Assembly: GCA_046726955.1 (NCBI GenBank)
Contig: JBKPBQ010000055.1
Location: forward strand, 1-6,744
Source of the DNA: CAVPGH01 sp046726955
GTDB taxonomy: Bacteria; Acidobacteriota; Vicinamibacteria; Fen-336
Direction: 5' to 3'
DNA: 6,744 nt
In this document: positions 4,983-6,744 of the stretch, one piece after another
How the letters are laid out: every line of letters begins with the position of its first letter
Position numbering within the stretch: the first letter of the stretch is position 1
Made by a program: the position numbers and the translations under genes
The notes under the pieces: generated by a model
Told to the model about the DNA's origin: nothing
Database searches by the model: none
Seen by the model: the letters and a program-made list of their open reading frames with translations, nothing else

Positions 4983-6744
4983 CTAACGATCTGGAGCCGG
5001 AGCCGATGGGGAGGTGGGATAGGCGAGCCGATAGAGCCGGGCCCCCGCTTCCTCGTGGAGCGGGACGAGCTCGTCTCCCACAACGAAGCGGACGCGGTCG
5101 CTCCCATAGAGACACAGGAAGCGCGCCCCGAGGCGCCGGGCGATGCTCATCGCCTCCTCGCGATCCGTTGTGCGGAAAAACTGGAACACCTCCTCGTGCC
5201 GCTTCTCCAGGGTGTCGCGCGTCGCGAACTGCGTGAGGTAGGGCGTGAAGCGCTCGTAGGGGACCCGCCTGCCGAGGAGGACGACCGGGGGCGGGGGATA
5301 GCGGCCGCCCGGCCGCTGCATCACGACGTCGCCGGGCTGCGACACGGCGCGCAGCGTATCCATCGCGCGCACGGTGGCGGCGGGCAGGCGGTCCGGCGGC
5401 TCTTGCGCCTTCTTGAGGACGAACTGGAGCGTCGTGGGGAGCGCGAGGACGACGACCAGGACCGCGGCCGCGATCCTTCGGACCGGCGTCCTGGCGAAGG
5501 AGACGAGGAAGAGCACGGTGAAGACCCAGAGGAGGGGCCCGCCCTGCTCGACGAGGTAGGCGGCGTCGTTGACGAACTTCTGGCCGGGCAGGACCTCGGG
5601 AGCGGAGACGCGGAAGAGCAGCCCGAGCGGCCAGGCGCTGAGGGCCATCGCCGCGAGCGCCGCCGCGGAGATGGATCGCGAGCGCAACGCGCTCGCGGCC
5701 TCGGCGAGTCCGAGCATTCGAAGACCGAGCGAGGCAAAGGTCCAGAGGAGTCCCCAGGCGACCAGGGCGACGCCGGTCAGGGGAGCGAGACCGAGGCTCT
5801 CCCGCGTCACGGCGACGAGGTCGAAGGGGGCAAAGGTCGTGCGCACCGTCTCGCCGCCCGTGCCGAGGACGAGCGCGAGCGTCGCCGCCGCGCACGGCGC
5901 CGCCACGACGGCGAGCGAGCGGAGCTGCGGCCGACCCGCGAGAAGTCCAGCGACACCGAGGCCGAGGAGGAGGTGCGCGCCCAGGAACACCTTGAAGAAC
6001 GGAACGGCCAGCGCGAGGAGCGCGGAGAGGACGAGCCAGCCCTCGCCTTCCTCCGCGCCGTGCCGCTCGAGGGCGACGAGGGCCCCGAGCGCCATCGCGA
6101 GTGCCGGGACGATCGGGTTGGCGGCGACGAGCGAGAGGAGAAGGTTGCCGCGGAGGAGGTCCGTCCACCAGTGCGCCTGCGGGTTCGCCCCGAAGAGGAA
6201 CGAGAAGTCCGTCAGGAAGAGAGTCCACGGGACGAGAGCAACGGCCGCTGGGGAGGCGAAGAGCCGGTCCACGAGCGTCCGAAGGACGAGGATGAGCGCC
6301 AGGCCGAAGAGCGTGACGTCGAAGCGGCTGATCGAGTCGTAGGGGTCGACCCCGGCCCAGCGCAGCGCGGCGGCGCGGACGAGGTCGGTCCCGAGGTGGT
6401 ACCCGATCGGGAAGCCGGCGACGCCGGGAAGCTGGGGCGGGTAGCCGATGTCGAGCTCCCGGGTGAGGCCGACGTGGAACGCCGTATCCGAGGTGACGAG
6501 CGGATCGAGGAGGAAATCCCCGTCGGAGGCGCGGCGGTTCCAGGGGTACTGCGTGACGGCGAGCACGGCCACGAGGGCGAGGAAGGGGGGGGCTGCACCG
6601 CGGGCCGCGGGGCCGGGAGCCGGCTCCCCGAGGCGGCGCCAGGCCAGAGAGGCGAAAAGGGCGAGCAGGGCGACGGGGAAGTTCCACGAGATCCCGGTGG
6701 CGAGGCTCGTCCAGTAGAGCCCGGCGGTCGCGACCGTCCCCAGG
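4983..6744 (-). CDS. Polytopic membrane protein, GT-C glycosyltransferase-like, N-terminus beyond the window
   Basis: The minus-strand frame is open to the right edge and ends with TAG at 4983-4985, so 586 residues are visible (numbered from base 6743) and the start is missing. A GTG at 6572 is internal: hydrophobic sequence such as FPVALLALLFASLAW precedes it in frame. Many transmembrane helices alternate with short loops up to about residue 440. After an early helix comes a polar loop with DGDFLLDPLVTSDTAFH (74-90) and GFPIGYHLGTD (110-120); an acidic residue in the first outer loop is typical of GT-C fold enzymes, which use lipid-phosphate sugars at the periplasmic face. The C-terminal 130 residues form a soluble domain with RYPPPPVVLLGRRVPY, then a run of charged helix, FFRTTDREEA, and RRLGARFLCLYGSDRVRF. 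This layout resembles uncharacterised PMT/ArnT-like membrane proteins. A role in envelope glycan or protein glycosylation is inference; no substrate can be named. It converges with truB. Confidence 0.75.
   Translation of the reverse strand, partial: LGTVATAGLYWTSLATGISWNFPVALLALFASLAWRRLGEPAPGPAARGAAPPFLALVAVLAVTQYPWNRRASDGDFLLDPLVTSDTAFHVGLTRELDIGYPPQLPGVAGFPIGYHLGTDLVRAAALRWAGVDPYDSISRFDVTLFGLALILVLRTLVDRLFASPAAVALVPWTLFLTDFSFLFGANPQAHWWTDLLRGNLLLSLVAANPIVPALAMALGALVALERHGAEEGEGWLVLSALLALAVPFFKVFLGAHLLLGLGVAGLLAGRPQLRSLAVVAAPCAAATLALVLGTGGETVRTTFAPFDLVAVTRESLGLAPLTGVALVAWGLLWTFASLGLRMLGLAEAASALRSRSISAAALAAMALSAWPLGLLFRVSAPEVLPGQKFVNDAAYLVEQGGPLLWVFTVLFLVSFARTPVRRIAAAVLVVVLALPTTLQFVLKKAQEPPDRLPAATVRAMDTLRAVSQPGDVVMQRPGGRYPPPPVVLLGRRVPYERFTPYLTQFATRDTLEKRHEEVFQFFRTTDREEAMSIARRLGARFLCLYGSDRVRFVVGDELVPLHEEAGARLYRLAYPTSPSAPAPDR

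Noticed and set aside
3821..5107. 428-residue minus-strand ORF opposite truB and the intergenic region
   Set aside because: It is almost entirely antisense to truB, with His/Arg/Gln-rich composition. The stretch opposite 4829-4920 (ERDAYVSLVSRDDAATAVV) looks somewhat protein-like, but it is only about 30 residues and has no independent support.
5677..5697. Perfect 9-bp inverted repeat with a 3-base AAC loop inside the membrane-protein gene
   Set aside because: It encodes ordinary Ala/Ser/Arg codons in a GC-rich gene and has no T-run; most likely incidental.
6615..6628. 14-base perfect palindrome GGGAGCCGGCTCCC
   Set aside because: It lies within coding sequence for an Ala/Pro-rich loop; such palindromes are expected at this GC content.
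4930..6687. 585-residue minus-strand ORF overlapping the membrane protein in another frame
   Set aside because: It is Arg/Pro-rich without motifs, while the alternative frame gives clear transmembrane helices and ends just before the intergenic repeat.
1..6744. CRISPR arrays, tRNA or rRNA genes, insertion sequences, attachment sites
   Set aside because: No regularly spaced direct repeats, no tRNA-like cloverleaf, no transposase and no terminal inverted repeats with target duplications were seen around the inserted barrel genes.

Overview
The window is strongly GC-rich (about 70% by eye) and comes from a bacterium with an outer membrane. It covers the distal half of the conserved translation operon: infB, a DUF503/ylxP gene, rbfA and truB. 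A secreted beta-barrel outer-membrane protein is inserted after infB, and an oppositely oriented, incomplete polytopic membrane-protein gene follows truB. The DUF503 gene between infB and rbfA, the high GC and the outer-membrane protein together fit Acidobacteriota or a deltaproteobacterial/myxobacterial-type lineage. That placement is inference; there is no rRNA or other decisive marker here.

Layout, left to right. Positions 1-2091 hold the 3' part of infB (IF2), open at the left edge, with a proline/arginine/alanine-rich linker followed by all core IF2 domains. Positions 2092-2340 hold no intact gene, but do hold what looks like the decayed C-terminal end of a beta-barrel protein, readable across two frames. 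Positions 2391-3245 encode an intact signal-peptide-bearing small outer-membrane beta-barrel with its own ribosome binding site and a possible promoter. Positions 3268-4828 hold three tightly packed genes, ylxP (DUF503), rbfA and truB, joined by 4-base GTGA and ATGA stop/start overlaps. Positions 4829-4982 are a convergent intergenic region with a short hairpin just after truB and a striking 44-base concentric inverted repeat just past the end of the opposing gene. Positions 4983-6744 (minus strand, start beyond the right edge) encode a multi-pass membrane protein of GT-C-glycosyltransferase-like architecture.

How the genes work together: IF2 delivers initiator tRNA to the 30S subunit, RbfA finishes 30S maturation, TruB makes pseudouridine 55 in tRNA, and YlxP is a small protein of unclear role that travels with them. 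The outer-membrane gene and its broken neighbour have no evident link to translation and look like an insertion into an otherwise conserved operon. The minus-strand membrane protein is a separate transcription unit, probably in cell-envelope glycan metabolism.

I did not find a clearly novel multi-gene system. The most unusual items are the barrel-gene remnant and insertion inside the infB-rbfA operon, and the concentric inverted repeat between the convergent genes.
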